From: Brachionus plicatilis
Taxonomy: Eukaryota; Rotifera; Eurotatoria; Ploima; Brachionidae
DNA length: 64,000 nt
Direction: 5' to 3'
Assembly (NCBI GenBank): GCA_010279815.1
Contig: QEOQ01000303.1
Coordinates: 285,140-349,139, forward strand
Numbering within the stretch: the stretch's first letter is position 1; each line of letters begins with the position of its first letter. Under the pieces are notes generated by a model. It did not search any database. It was not told the origin of the DNA and was given only the letters and a program-made list of their open reading frames with translations. The position numbers were made by a program, and so were the translations under genes. Positions 12,701 through 22,830 of this stretch are shown here, one piece after another.

Positions 12701-13402
12701 GAACGGAAGTTCAATGGTCCATTTGTAGTCAAACGAGTTATGAACAAGTACAATTTCGAAATTCTTAATCCTCAAGACAATAAAACGCAAGTAGTTCATT
12801 ACGACCGGCTTATTAAATACAAAATGAGAAAAATTGTGAAAAATGTGGTAAATTTTGATCAAGAGGCTTTTGATGACAATTGGCGCGAGAATAGAATGAG
12901 ATTAGCTTTGCTTATTCAAAGAAATAATGGCAACGTCGTAGTTGAACAAGATCCGATTGGAGAAGAAATACCTATAGTTCATTCTGCAGAGACTATTGCT
13001 GAATATCTAGAGCCACAATTTAGTGGGAATGAAGAAAGAGAACCAGCTGAATCAGAGACGACCAATGAAGAGTCACCGTTAGAAAGAACCATTTTCGAAG
13101 ACTCAAATACAACAATTCTTCATTCACAACATAATGTTGTTAATTCAAATTTCAATCGGTTGGATGAAGACGATGAAATTGACGAAGACAAAGAAATGGA
13201 CTCGCTAGGAAGTAATTTTGTTCAAGACCCGAACAAATTAGCTAAAGAGGTCGATAAAGACGGTACAATCTGGTACTTTTGTGGTATCTGTAGTAAAAAA
13301 TGCAAGGGAGTTATGGGTTTGAATTCGCACATGACAAAGTCAAAGGCAAAGCATGTTGAAATGGCAAAGAAGCAAGCAGAGGTTAATCAAATGTATGGTT
13401 AA
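9701..13402 (+). pseudogene. pol: Ty3/gypsy pol (reverse transcriptase, RNase H, integrase), two nonsense codons
   Basis: One reading frame continues over 3.7 kb and is broken only by TAG at 9920-9922 and TAG at 11138-11140; no frameshift is seen. Parts in order: remnant upstream of RT; RT with the YLDD catalytic box (VYLDDVMVYS, about 10756-10785); RNase H beginning YTDASNYGIGAVL (about 11198); integrase HHCC zinc finger (IYHDS...GHLSF...CSSCDVC) and the DDE core residues in CVDVVGP, LTDQGRNF and the ERTIRTLK helix; a GPF module (KFNGPFVVKRV); an acidic tail; and a terminal C2H2-like finger starting FCGICSKKC with paired His near 13330-13355. The second TAG lies in the RT-RNase H linker, where other elements have a sense codon. 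Protein text is otherwise well preserved, so inactivation looks recent, unless TAG is suppressed. Confidence 0.88.
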
Positions 13403-13566
13403 CTGTCAAATGTTTTTAAGATTCAGAAGATTTCAAAGTTTTTTTGTTTTCTTAAGCTTTATTTAATATGAAACTTTTTTTTATTTTTGTTGTTTTTAAG
13501 AAGGTAAGGGGAAATATATAAAAGAAAACTGAGTTAGTTCTTAAAGAAAAAAAAAATAAAGGGCGA

Positions 13567-13700
13567 GACTGTTATTTAAAATATATTTTATTGATAATAA
13601 TATAAAATCATAAAAGCGAGGGATGTAAGCGATGGTATAAATATACCTCGCTTTTATGATTTTATATTATTATCAATAAAATATATTTTAAATAACAGTC
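13567..13700. repeat. Near-perfect 55-bp-arm palindrome; probable miniature 3' LTR
   Basis: Bases 13567-13621 are the exact reverse complement of 13646-13700, with a 24-nt loop. Inside it, 13570 to 13697 begins TGTTATTT and ends AAATAACA, the TG...CA ends of an LTR, directly after the purine-rich tract that follows pol. The loop side carries TATAAATATA and the right arm AATAAA, which could serve as promoter and polyadenylation signals. An independent foldback MITE inserted behind pol is the alternative. No second copy is in the window to prove the LTR reading. Confidence 0.6.
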
Positions 13701-14053
13701 TTAATCTAGTTAGGACCCCACCCTACAGACCCCCATCTTACAATATCTCCTTTTTTTAAATTTAAAACTATTCCGAATTATTTTTCTTATTGCAAATCAA
13801 AGTAGTTGAATATTTATTTGTTTGAAAGTAGTTGAATTTTATTAACTTCTGAAAGTAACTTAGATTTACAAGAGTCCATAGATATTATTAAAGAGTTTGA
13901 TTAACTCAACGCATTAGTAATTTAATAAAAATAATGAGCTGAGGTGGTTAATCCCACCAAACGAAAACCCATTTAGGGAAGGCTATAGTAGCTTTCCGAC
14001 AGTACTTCGCTAATACTTCTTTAACTATCGCAACGTGTTGATTTCGTCAACCA
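13701..14053. other. Spacer between the retroelement and inverted repeats
   Basis: No coding frame is supported. The segment 13701-13740 and the region 13930-14050 are less AT-rich than the background and look like further transposon-derived sequence, but I cannot assign them. Confidence 0.3.
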
Positions 14054-14090
14054 TTTTCTTAAACAAGTTCTTTGAACTTGTTTAAGAAAA
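14054..14090. repeat. Perfect 17-bp palindrome with 3-nt loop
   Basis: TTTTCTTAAACAAGTTC at 14054-14070 is exactly reverse-complemented at 14074-14090. It lies immediately outside the larger inverted-repeat element that starts at 14094. It could be a terminator-like hairpin of that element or the end of a neighbouring one. Confidence 0.6.
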
Positions 14091-14093
14091 CTA

Positions 14094-14587
14094 CCGTATT
14101 ACCTCGTTCGATATTTCAGTCTCAGGACCCGAAACACAACTTTGGCGCAGGCAATAAAGCAAAAACATTCTTAACTTACACCGCATGCGTCAAAGTTGTA
14201 TTTCGAGTCTATTTCTTAGAAAAATTTTAAATTGACTTGAAAAATATGGTAAATATTTTAAAAATTAAATATTTTTTAATTTTTCAAGGCAATTTTGAAT
14301 TTTTCTAAGAAATAATGCCGCGTCAAAAATCAAATTTTAGTATTTCTTTTTAAATCAAATAATAAAAAACTTCAAAAAAAATTTTTTTTTTATGATAGAA
14401 ACTCTATTGCTAATGCTGCATTAATTTAAAAAACTTTACTCTAAACGTGATCCAAGACTCGAAATACAACTTTGACGCATGCGGTGTAAGTTAAGAATGT
14501 TTTAGCATGGGCGAAATGGTATTTAATGCCTGTGCCACAGTTGTGTTTCGAGTCCAGAGACTGCAATATCGAACGAGGGAATACGGA
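14094..14587. mobile_element. Foldback MITE with long imperfect inverted repeats and a nested hairpin
   Basis: The left arm (14094 to about 14210) begins CCGTATTACCTCGTTCGATA. The right arm (about 14455-14587), read in reverse, begins CCGTATTCCCTCGTTCGATA, and the similarity continues through the words CGAAACACAACT, TTAACTTACACCGCATGCG and GTATTTCGAGTC. A second inverted repeat is nested in the centre at about 14210-14312, with arms ending TTCTTAGAAAAATTTTAAA and its partner. No protein is encoded. I could not find a convincing target-site duplication, so the superfamily is undetermined. Confidence 0.7.
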
Positions 14588-15047
14588 TCTTCAGGAGGCA
14601 ATCTGTTCCAGAGTATGTCGTAATTGACCAAGTTAAATACAAAATTAAATTCAATTATTTAAATTTTCAAATTTTTATCAATCATAATGTCAAAATGAAT
14701 AGTTTAAAATTTGATCTGACAATATAAATGTTTTATTTAAATTCACAGTATAAAATTGAGTTTCACAAGACTAAAATTTTCTCATTAGATCAACAAAATT
14801 ATTCTGCAGAAAAAATCAAGTCGTTGTAAACAGCTAAAAAAAAATAATGTGCAAAATTTCGAATAATTTTTGCAACAAATTTTGAAAAAAAATATTCTAA
14901 GACCAAATAAATTAATCCAAACAAAAAGAATTCTAAGAAAATTCATACCAAAAAGCTGCCCGAGCCACTGAGCTAAAAACCATCATGATTGTTTGTCGTC
15001 AATTTTGTTTAAAGTGTTTAATTTTTAGATTTTTTCAATAAAAAAAA
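14588..15047. other. Spacer and 5' region of CDC73
   Basis: AT-rich, no open frame of note. It should hold the CDC73 promoter and 5' UTR. The sequence directly before the start codon is a run of A, a favourable start context in AT-rich animals. Confidence 0.4.
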
Positions 15048-17229
15048 ATGTCGGACTCCTTGAGCTTGCTTAGAGATTTTGTTAAATCGAAAAAAGAATT
15101 CCATGAAGAAGATGATAAAATAATATTCGGAGATTTTTTCTATCCAAAAAATGTCAAAACAAAATATCTTATCTACGGGTAAATAAAATCAAACAGTCGT
15201 TTTTTTATCAGCAATTTTTTTCTTAGAACAAACGGAAAAGACCGACAAAAGGACTACTACACCCTTGAATGTCTTGCTTTTTTAATCAAAAACCGGGACC
15301 TACAGCACCCTCTCTATGTCAAAAGTGCGAGTGTAAGAACTTTTATTTTTTCTATATTAAATAAAAAAAAAAAAATTAAATTATTCAAATTGAAGACTCG
15401 CAACATAAACGTTGTGTCACGTCCGGACAGACGTGAACTTCTAAGTTATCTGGACGGAGAAATTGATACAACTTCAAGTATAGACAAAAATGCACCTATT
15501 GAAATTGCTATGCAACGTCCATCACCCTATGTCAAAGCAACTTCGTCAATATCCCAGAATTTGGCAACAACCAATTCATCATCAGCGCTCAAACGAGCCA
15601 TGGCCTCAAATTTCGATGACAAACTCACTGACGTGGACATGGCTTCGAAACAGGCCAAGCTCGACTCCGAAGAAGGCTCCGGCTTTGCTCCCAACTTGAC
15701 CCAAGAACAAATTATTGGAAGAATATCAAAAAAACTCGACTCATCCTTGTCCCAGCGACCAATAACAGAAAATTTGACGGATTTGTCCGAACAATTGACC
15801 ATCGAAAAAATAGCAGCCATAAAAGCTAAAAAAAAAGCTCAGCAGCGTAAACAGGTGTCGAGTGCAGTTGAGTTAGATGACGAATTATTGATTGGCAGAG
15901 CAAGCTCGGACAGGGCCCTGGGCGCAGACTATGGTCTCTCTTCGATCGCCTACGCCTCAGCTCTAGGTACCGGCGACGAAAGCGAAGCTATCATGAAAGA
16001 AATTCGGAAAAGGGAAATAGTGTCCAAAGACAGATTTTCGGTGCTGCAGTCAAGCGGAAAGCATTTCGAAAAAGACATAAATGCTTTTTTGCAGCTGATT
16101 AAAGCCAAAGAAGAAGGTGGTACAGAGGGTGGACTAACTGCTGCACCAACCAATGGTTCCCAGCCTGTTCAGCAATCGCAAAAGTCACGCCAACTCGGCT
16201 ACAATAGGTTTGATCAAGAGAGATATGCTGCCAAAGATGAAACAGGCGGCTTTAGTATTGATACTAAATTAACTTATCAGCCTAGCATTGGCGCCTTGGG
16301 TCTAGTTCCTACTCCGAATTCGGCTCCTAGTGCTGGCCTCGACTCGCAGCGACTTCTTACCCAAACGCAATTGAGCCAAAAAAATAGCACTGTCGTGTCG
16401 CAAAGCTCTCAATCGCGGCCCGGTTACAAGTCTCCTTCGACCCAGAGTCAAAAGCGAACCAGCTCAAAACCAATTATAATTGTTCCAAATATACCAACTT
16501 CATTGATCACAATGTCAAATTGCCACGATATTTTACAAGATCTTAAGTACGTTTCTACCGAAGAGAAAAAAAAGTCAGCTCAAAATTTGGCACCAAAAGA
16601 CTGCGAAATTATCATGCACCGTAAAGAAGACGGATCCATGATACAATATAAAGTAATTGATAATGTTCAAAAAATGCAACCGTCCGACTGGTAATTAGAA
16701 AGTTTAATTTTAAAAAAAAATTAATATTAAAAAAAATATTTAAAAAAAAAATTTTAAATACAAGAAAATTTGATGTAAGAAAAAATTTAATGTAAGAGAA
16801 AATTAAATATTAAATAAGTTTAAATATTAAACAAAATTTTAAAATAAAAAAAAAATTATTAAAAAACAAAAAAATTTAATAAATTAAATATATAAAGAAA
16901 TTAATTTAAAAAAGAATTCAATGTTAAAAATTTTTATTTATTTTTTTCTTTTTAGGGACAGAGTTGTGGCTGTTTTTGTTCACGGTAAGCAATGGCAATT
17001 CAAAGATTGGCCTATTGGAAATGGAAATCCGCTGGAAATATTTCAAAAAATAAAAGCTTTTCACTTAAAAATGACTGGTTCGGCATCAGATCCGAACATA
17101 GCCAAATGGTCTGTGTACAATGTGGAATTGGATCCGCACAAGAGACACTTGGATCGAGCTAGGCTTTTGTCTTTTTGGGACGAGTTAGGCCGTTTTATGG
17201 CCAAAAATAAATCCTTCCTTATCGGATAG
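15048..17229 (+). CDS. CDC73: Parafibromin / CDC73, subunit of the PAF1 transcription complex
   Basis: Exons 15048..15178, 15227..15332, 15396..16690 and 16956..17229, all in phase, give 601 aa (human 531). The N-terminal domain reads as in the family: [29 protein letters not shown], then [16 protein letters not shown] and [14 protein letters not shown] across exons 2-3. A long, charged, probably disordered middle follows. The last exon encodes the conserved Ras-like C-terminal domain from about residue 511: [25 protein letters not shown] and [14 protein letters not shown]. The start is the first ATG of the family-like N-terminus ([18 protein letters not shown]). In the cell the PAF1 complex travels with RNA polymerase II and supports histone modification and elongation. 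Introns 1 and 2 are 48 and 63 nt; intron 3 is 265 nt of low complexity. Confidence 0.95.
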
Positions 17230-18944
17230 AAATCTGAGTGCCAAGGCGACTTTTTTTTCAATAAGTTTAAATTTAAGTTAATTTATTGTTTTGTAATGGC
17301 AATAAATGGTCTAAGATGAACATGATGATTTTAGAGTCATTTTAAATTTTAAAATTGCCATATTTGAATAATTGACTAAATACTATTCTCATGAAGTATT
17401 TATTGGGCAGAATTTTTAGCAAATTTGTTTTTTTTTTTTGGTATTTTTGTTTATCACAAATCGAATCCGATATAATAATTGAGTTCTGTTTTATTCATTT
17501 GAGCTCTAGTGCTTAAATTCAAAATTATATTATATATAAAATATATAAATGTGAAGTATATTTGGTTAGACTTATAATTATTTCTTTTGGATTTTCGCTT
17601 TTTTTATTGTAAATTTCATTTTCATTCAATAAATATATCAAAATTTTATTTTAAAATAACTCAACTCATTTATTTTGATCAATTTTTATTTAAAATATTT
17701 ACATAAAAATCATTAAATAAGAATTATTATTTAGAATTTCAGAACAAATTCAAAAATTGATAGTTTAAACTTAAATTTGATTTATTTGGAAATTTAAATT
17801 ACAAATCAAAAAAAAACTTAGTAATTGTTCAAATTTTCTTAAAAAATTGATCTTTTTTCGCTGGAATTTATATAAATGGAAAATAACTGTTAGACAAGAA
17901 ATTGAAGATTTTCTATAGAATTAAAAAATTACTTAAAGCTTAACCACCCTCATGCTTCTGTAACTTACAGCCTATTACAAGATTTTAACTCTCAAATAAT
18001 GAAAAAACAAGTAGGCTCCAAATTTTTGATATTACCAAAAAATTAAATTAACACGGACAGGGCCCTGGGCGTTTGTTTGTTTGTTGGCTTCATAATCATA
18101 GTTTTGGTCGTTCCGAATAAAAGCTCTGGCGTTTTTTTTATATTTGTTCTTGTTTTTGTACCAAAATTCACAATGCCACAAATTGTTCATCTTTAAATTA
18201 GGGAATCTTAAAATGAGTGCTTAGAATTTTTCTATCACCAAAAATCATCATTTTTCTAAAATTTCTCTTTGCATTTTAAAAATAATTTTTTTGTCTAAAA
18301 AAACTCTTGTGAATTAAAAATGATTTTTTATAAAAATACTCTTTAATAACGAAAAAAATTTCGTAAAGTGTAAATAATGTTTAATGGCACAGTTACTTTA
18401 ATATCAAAAATATGCATAATTTTATCTTTAATCTCTTTTCTCATCCGTTTAGAAGAACTAATAAAGCCATGATCATGATCCTCTTTGTTTCGTAGCATAT
18501 TGAAATTCTGTTTTTCATTTGAAAGTAGTAATTTTATATTCAAAAAGTAATTTTGCTTGCAAGAAGTTATTTTGTTTAATACAAGAAATTTTGTTTCACA
18601 AAAGTGTTTTTAGAATTGAGATTTTTTAGTGATTAAAAAAGTGAAATTAGTACTAAAAAGAATTAAAAGCCGATTTTGATTCGAAATTTTTAATTTTTAA
18701 ATAAAAACAAAAAATCAACAAAACAAGATACTAATTTCAAAACATGCTACTACAAAATTTTGAATTAAAATACAAGTATTAAAACCGAATAAGATATATT
18801 TTTTTTATCCATAAGAATTTTGATATTTTGGCTTTATTAATAAAAGGAATAATTTAATTCAATATAATTTATTATATAATAGAAATAAAATTTAATAAAG
18901 AATTATTTAAAAATAAATAAAAAGCTCCTAAAATCCTTATTTTT
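17230..18944. other. Intergenic region with an 18-bp copy of CDC73 coding sequence
   Basis: No gene is supported; a 66-codon minus frame at 18343-18543 has no recognisable features. Polyadenylation signals (CAATAAATGG near 17300) follow CDC73. At 18054-18071 an 18-nt GC-rich word exactly repeats CDC73 exon 3 bases 15907-15924. Confidence 0.4.
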
Positions 18945-19658
18945 CTATTTTTTTGATTTTAATAAAAAATGTTCTCTCTCATATAAAAACCACATTAGGC
19001 CATACAATAATCCAGGTGGTTTTTGCTTGCTTTCATCATCTAAAAATTCTCTAATCGAGTCCTTGTGAATTTCATACAAGTCAATGAATTCACCTTCGTA
19101 CTGATTTCCACCACCTGATCCTATTTTCATTGATTCGTCAACTTCTGCGTAAAATATTGTATGCAAACAACCGATTAGACCTACACCTACTCTGAATGAA
19201 CGAACTTTGTGAACATTTTTAATATCTACATCGAACCCACATTCTTCCATTATTTCTTCCTTTATTGTTTCTTCTAAAGACTTGTTTTTGTCACATATAC
19301 CAGCACATAACTCATAAGTAAAAGCTTCATTTGGATGGGCTTTTGACCAATCTATTCCATTAATCTTATTAAACACTTTGGTTTCATCATTTTGGTTAGA
19401 CGCTTGGCTTTCTAGAAGCTGATTGACATATACTACCGGGCGAAATTGGCGAACAAGAATAACTGATTCACGTACCGTATGATACAAAATACATGATACC
19501 GACGGAAATGATATGATACCATCCCAGACTCGTTTTTGAGAATTGTGTCTAAACTGTAAACGGTATGGATTGATGTATCTTGAAGTAGTTAATTCAGATA
19601 CTTCAAATGAATGTATGTCGTGATTTGAAGACTCAACTGTTTTATTATCCTCCGTCAT
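18945..19658 (-). CDS. NUDT14: NUDT14-like UDP-sugar pyrophosphatase (Nudix hydrolase)
   Basis: Single-exon frame of 237 aa. Features shared with NUDT14: INPYRLQFRHNSQKRVWDGI near the N-terminus, VILVRQFRPVVYVNQL, the Nudix helix region with an insert (ELCAGICDKNK then EETIKEEIMEECGFD), and RSFRVGVGLIGCLHTIFYAE. The catalytic helix carries KEExxEECG, with Lys in place of the consensus Arg, as remembered for NUDT14. Family members split UDP-glucose and related nucleoside diphosphate sugars into UMP and sugar phosphate using Mg2+, in the cytosol. It is intronless among intron-rich neighbours, so a retrocopy origin is possible, but the frame is intact. It lies just downstream of the first ENPP gene on the same strand. 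Confidence 0.9.
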   Translation of the reverse strand: MTEDNKTVESSNHDIHSFEVSELTTSRYINPYRLQFRHNSQKRVWDGIISFPSVSCILYHTVRESVILVRQFRPVVYVNQLLESQASNQNDETKVFNKINGIDWSKAHPNEAFTYELCAGICDKNKSLEETIKEEIMEECGFDVDIKNVHKVRSFRVGVGLIGCLHTIFYAEVDESMKIGSGGGNQYEGEFIDLYEIHKDSIREFLDDESKQKPPGLLYGLMWFLYEREHFLLKSKK

Positions 19659-19941
19659 TTTTATGAAATCAAAAATTTTATGTTTAACAGATTATACATG
19701 CATTTATATAAAGGAAAAATAAGAACAACATTTTAAAATATAATAATAATTTAAATAATAATTTGAAATTTTTATCATTGCTAAGAAACTAACAAACCAA
19801 CCCTTATGTCTTTATTTTATTAGAGATAAATAAACAAACATTTTTTGCTATTAAATAACTTTATTCTTTAAAACATTTCTTCAAAAATGAATTTAAATTC
19901 GACTAAAAAGAATTCATTAATTTGATAAAAAAATCATTCAA

Positions 19942-21632
19942 TTAGAATATTTTTAATTTTGCCATCAAAAAAGCCAAAATTACATAAAGTTTGCTTTCGT
20001 TTTTGTAATTTGTGCTATTCTTTTCAATATATGGCTCAAAAATTGCGATGCTTCCATTATTTGGATTGCAATTTATATTCATCAGTGAACACATTAGTGG
20101 GTAAACATTTACGTTTCTGAAACCTTCAATGCGTCCTGGTTTAATATTGGGACCATGAGCTTTTAAAATTATTTATTTTTATTTATTATTAAAATTAAAT
20201 TAAAATTAAGATAAGTACCCATGAAAATTGCTCTCATCGAGGTTAAATTAGATGCATATCCATGTGCACCTCGATTATTATCGGTAGAAACCTGATCCAT
20301 CAATTTATATCCTTCATTAGAAAATGATACAATGTCACCTAAAATTTCCAAGGGTTTAATTTTAATTCTATCAAAAATATCTTAGAATACCGATGCGGTC
20401 ACTTTTAGAATAGTTAAGCTCCTTAGGTATTTCTGATTTTTTATACGATTTCATATTAGGCAATTTTTTCATTTGTTCATACAGTTCATTTAGCTTTAGA
20501 AAAAATATTAAAAATTATTAAATATGCATTTAAAATGGGTCTACTTTATCATCAGATTTTGGGAAAATGTTTGAAACAACATGAAATACACTCTTATCCA
20601 TATCAATTAAATCAGTATTTACATAGTCTTTAATAAAGACATAGTGATTTGGGGCAAAGTTTGCCATTCCGTGATCACTGACCAGAATTATATTTAGTTT
20701 TTGAAAAAGACCGATATCATCAAGTCTTTTCAATAAATATCCAAAAACAGAATCCATATATCCAATCTATTAAAAAAAGATAAGCTTGATAATTTTTATT
20801 TTAAATTTACTTTTTCCATGTATTCTTTACTATCGGGTCCATACTTATGTCCCGTCGAATCGGGCTCATCAAAATACACACATAAAAAGTCCAAATCAAA
20901 TTTTCTATACCAGTTAATAATTTCATCAACTCGATCAAATGAGTCATAATTTGGATTATAACTAAGAAAAACATCTAAAAAAAAAAATTTCAAAATTAAC
21001 ATTGAAAATTAAGCAAAATTAAATTTCAAAATTTTACCTGGCTGCCTTGGCCAAACATTGTTAGATATCCAAAAGGAAGATCCCGTTTTTAAACCCTTTT
21101 TGAAAAGTTAATTCAAATAGAAATTTAATTTGTTTAGTTTAGAGTTAAACTTGTTTTTTAGCTGTATACCAAATTGGTTCCGACAAATTCCACCATTTAA
21201 GATCCTGGGACTGTGCTAGCTTTACTTTTTGGTCAAAATTAGGATCATAAATCACATTATTTATTATGCCTTTGAATTTCTTAATTAATATTAGGCAAGC
21301 AATACTTAAATTAACTTACCGTGGGATTCAGGGTATAGACCTAAATTTCAAAGATGATTAATTTATTTAAAAGTATATTTTTTATATTTACCAGTTACTA
21401 AAGTTAAATGATTAGGAAAAGTTATTGAAGGTTCAGACGGATTCATGTAATCTGCTCCTAGACTTTTATTGTAAAATTGAGTAAAATTTGAACTAGGATT
21501 TTCATTCATAAATTGATGTAATTTTGCCGCTTGGAATCCATCCATCGATATCAAAAGAAGTGGACTTGACTTAGCATTGAGTACACATGCATTTATTGCT
21601 AACAAAAATATAATTTTCATATAGCTATTCAT
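19942..21632 (-). CDS. ENPP-family phosphodiesterase, copy A (9 exons)
   Basis: Exons (minus): 21392..21632, 21320..21340 (a 21-nt microexon), 21151..21269, 21038..21095, 20811..20974, 20545..20766, 20391..20493, 20219..20338 and 19942..20159; phases agree and give 421 aa. An N-terminal signal peptide (MNSYMKIIFLLAINACVLNA) is followed by the metal and nucleophile motifs of ENPP ectoenzymes: LLISMDGF (Asp), SITFPNH (Thr nucleophile), FDEPDSTGHKYGP (Asp and His), VSDHGM (Asp-His) and GAHGY (His). The C-terminus ends in a short hydrophobic stretch (LYVILAFLMAK) that could be a membrane or GPI anchor. Length matches the short ENPP4-7 class. Members hydrolyse extracellular nucleotides or choline phosphodiesters; the substrate here cannot be told. 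It is the most divergent copy and has five more introns than the other three. Confidence 0.87.
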
Positions 21633-22830
21633 CTAAATTTTTCTATACAACAAAGTTATGTTAGCATGCAAGATTTTAGATATTTTTTTAAAAGAGTATA
21701 ACTGCTCATCGAAATTTAAAAGTAATTATTTCTTAGAGAGCATTGTTTAAAAAACAAAATAAATATAAAATAAAAATTAAGACATTTCTTCTTAATTTTT
21801 GATTTGTTTTCAAAATAAATTTAATCATCTCATATCTCTTATTTAATTAAAATATATTCATTATTTTTCTTGATTTTTGAGCTAATTTTAAGATTTTGAA
21901 TTTAAATATTGTACTGATTTAACTGCTATATCAATAATTACGATATCTTTTTTGTTGAAAAAATAAAATTAGATTAAAACATTAATATTCATTATCATGT
22001 ACTTATCGGAAAATATTAATATATTAATTAAAGTCTATTCTATCTTGACCTTAATAATTATCCTTAAACATTCAGCTAAATAATTTTTTTTTGCCGATAA
22101 GCTACAATCAATAAAATAAAAATAAACTAACATGCAAATGAATTAATTTTTCAAAAGAACAAATAAGTTTTTTTTATCTAGTTTCAGGAAAAAAATTGTT
22201 ATAGTTTTAATATAATTTATCTGAATAATTTTATTCTGTATTTGTTTGATATAAATTAAAATACTTAGAATTGATTAAATATTGCTTATCTAATAAACAA
22301 ATCCAAGTTAGTTAGAGCTTTTATTTATTGCCACACCAAATTTCATTGCTTATTTAGAAAAAAAAATAAAGAAATACAATTTTATCAGTAAAAATATAAA
22401 AAAAATATAATCTTAAGGAAATGAAATATCAACATGTGTCTTTGTAATAGTATTATTACTATTGAAATAATAATTAATATTTATATGAAGTTATTACTGA
22501 AAAATCATAAAAATTAAAATTGAAAATTTTGAAAATGCAACATTAAAACTAAAATAAACAAGTTAAAAAAGCTTTGATTGCCAAAAGATTTACTTATCTA
22601 AAGGTTATTTTGAAGGTTAAGAAATTTCAAAAGCCATTTTATTTTAGAATTTTAATCTAAAGAAAAATTATAAAAAAAAGAAGAAATAATTTTATTTCAA
22701 AAAATAAAAATTAAGCGGACAAAGGTATGGTTATTCATGAAACGTGGATAAAAATAATTTTCAAGATAATATCTTTCGATTAATTTAGAAAATAATTTTC
22801 TAAATAGATTGACTAAAACTATAAAAAATT
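21633..22830. other. Spacer between ENPP copies A and B
   Basis: About 1.2 kb of AT-rich sequence without a supported gene. It should contain the copy A promoter (right next to 21632) and the copy B polyadenylation site. Confidence 0.4.

Larger units (their letters stand above)
9650..13700 (+). mobile_element. Ty3/gypsy LTR retrotransposon, 5'-truncated
   Basis: The element runs from the end of a protease-like segment through reverse transcriptase, RNase H and integrase, then a purine-rich tract (about 13542-13568) and a 128-bp TG...CA unit interpreted as its 3' LTR. No gag, no complete protease and no 5' LTR copy are visible in the 2 kb upstream, so the 5' part is lost. The gene order RT, RNase H, integrase with a GPY/F-type tail places it in Ty3/gypsy (Metaviridae). 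The duplicated word at 9650-9694 marks the left edge. Confidence 0.85.

Noticed and set aside
13567..13700. Rho-independent terminator
   Set aside because: The hairpin is far too long and AT-rich and the genome is eukaryotic; an LTR or foldback element explains it better.
18343..18543. 66-codon minus-strand frame downstream of CDC73
   Set aside because: Starts with a plausible ATG but shows no domain, signal or splice context; length is within what AT-rich DNA gives by chance.
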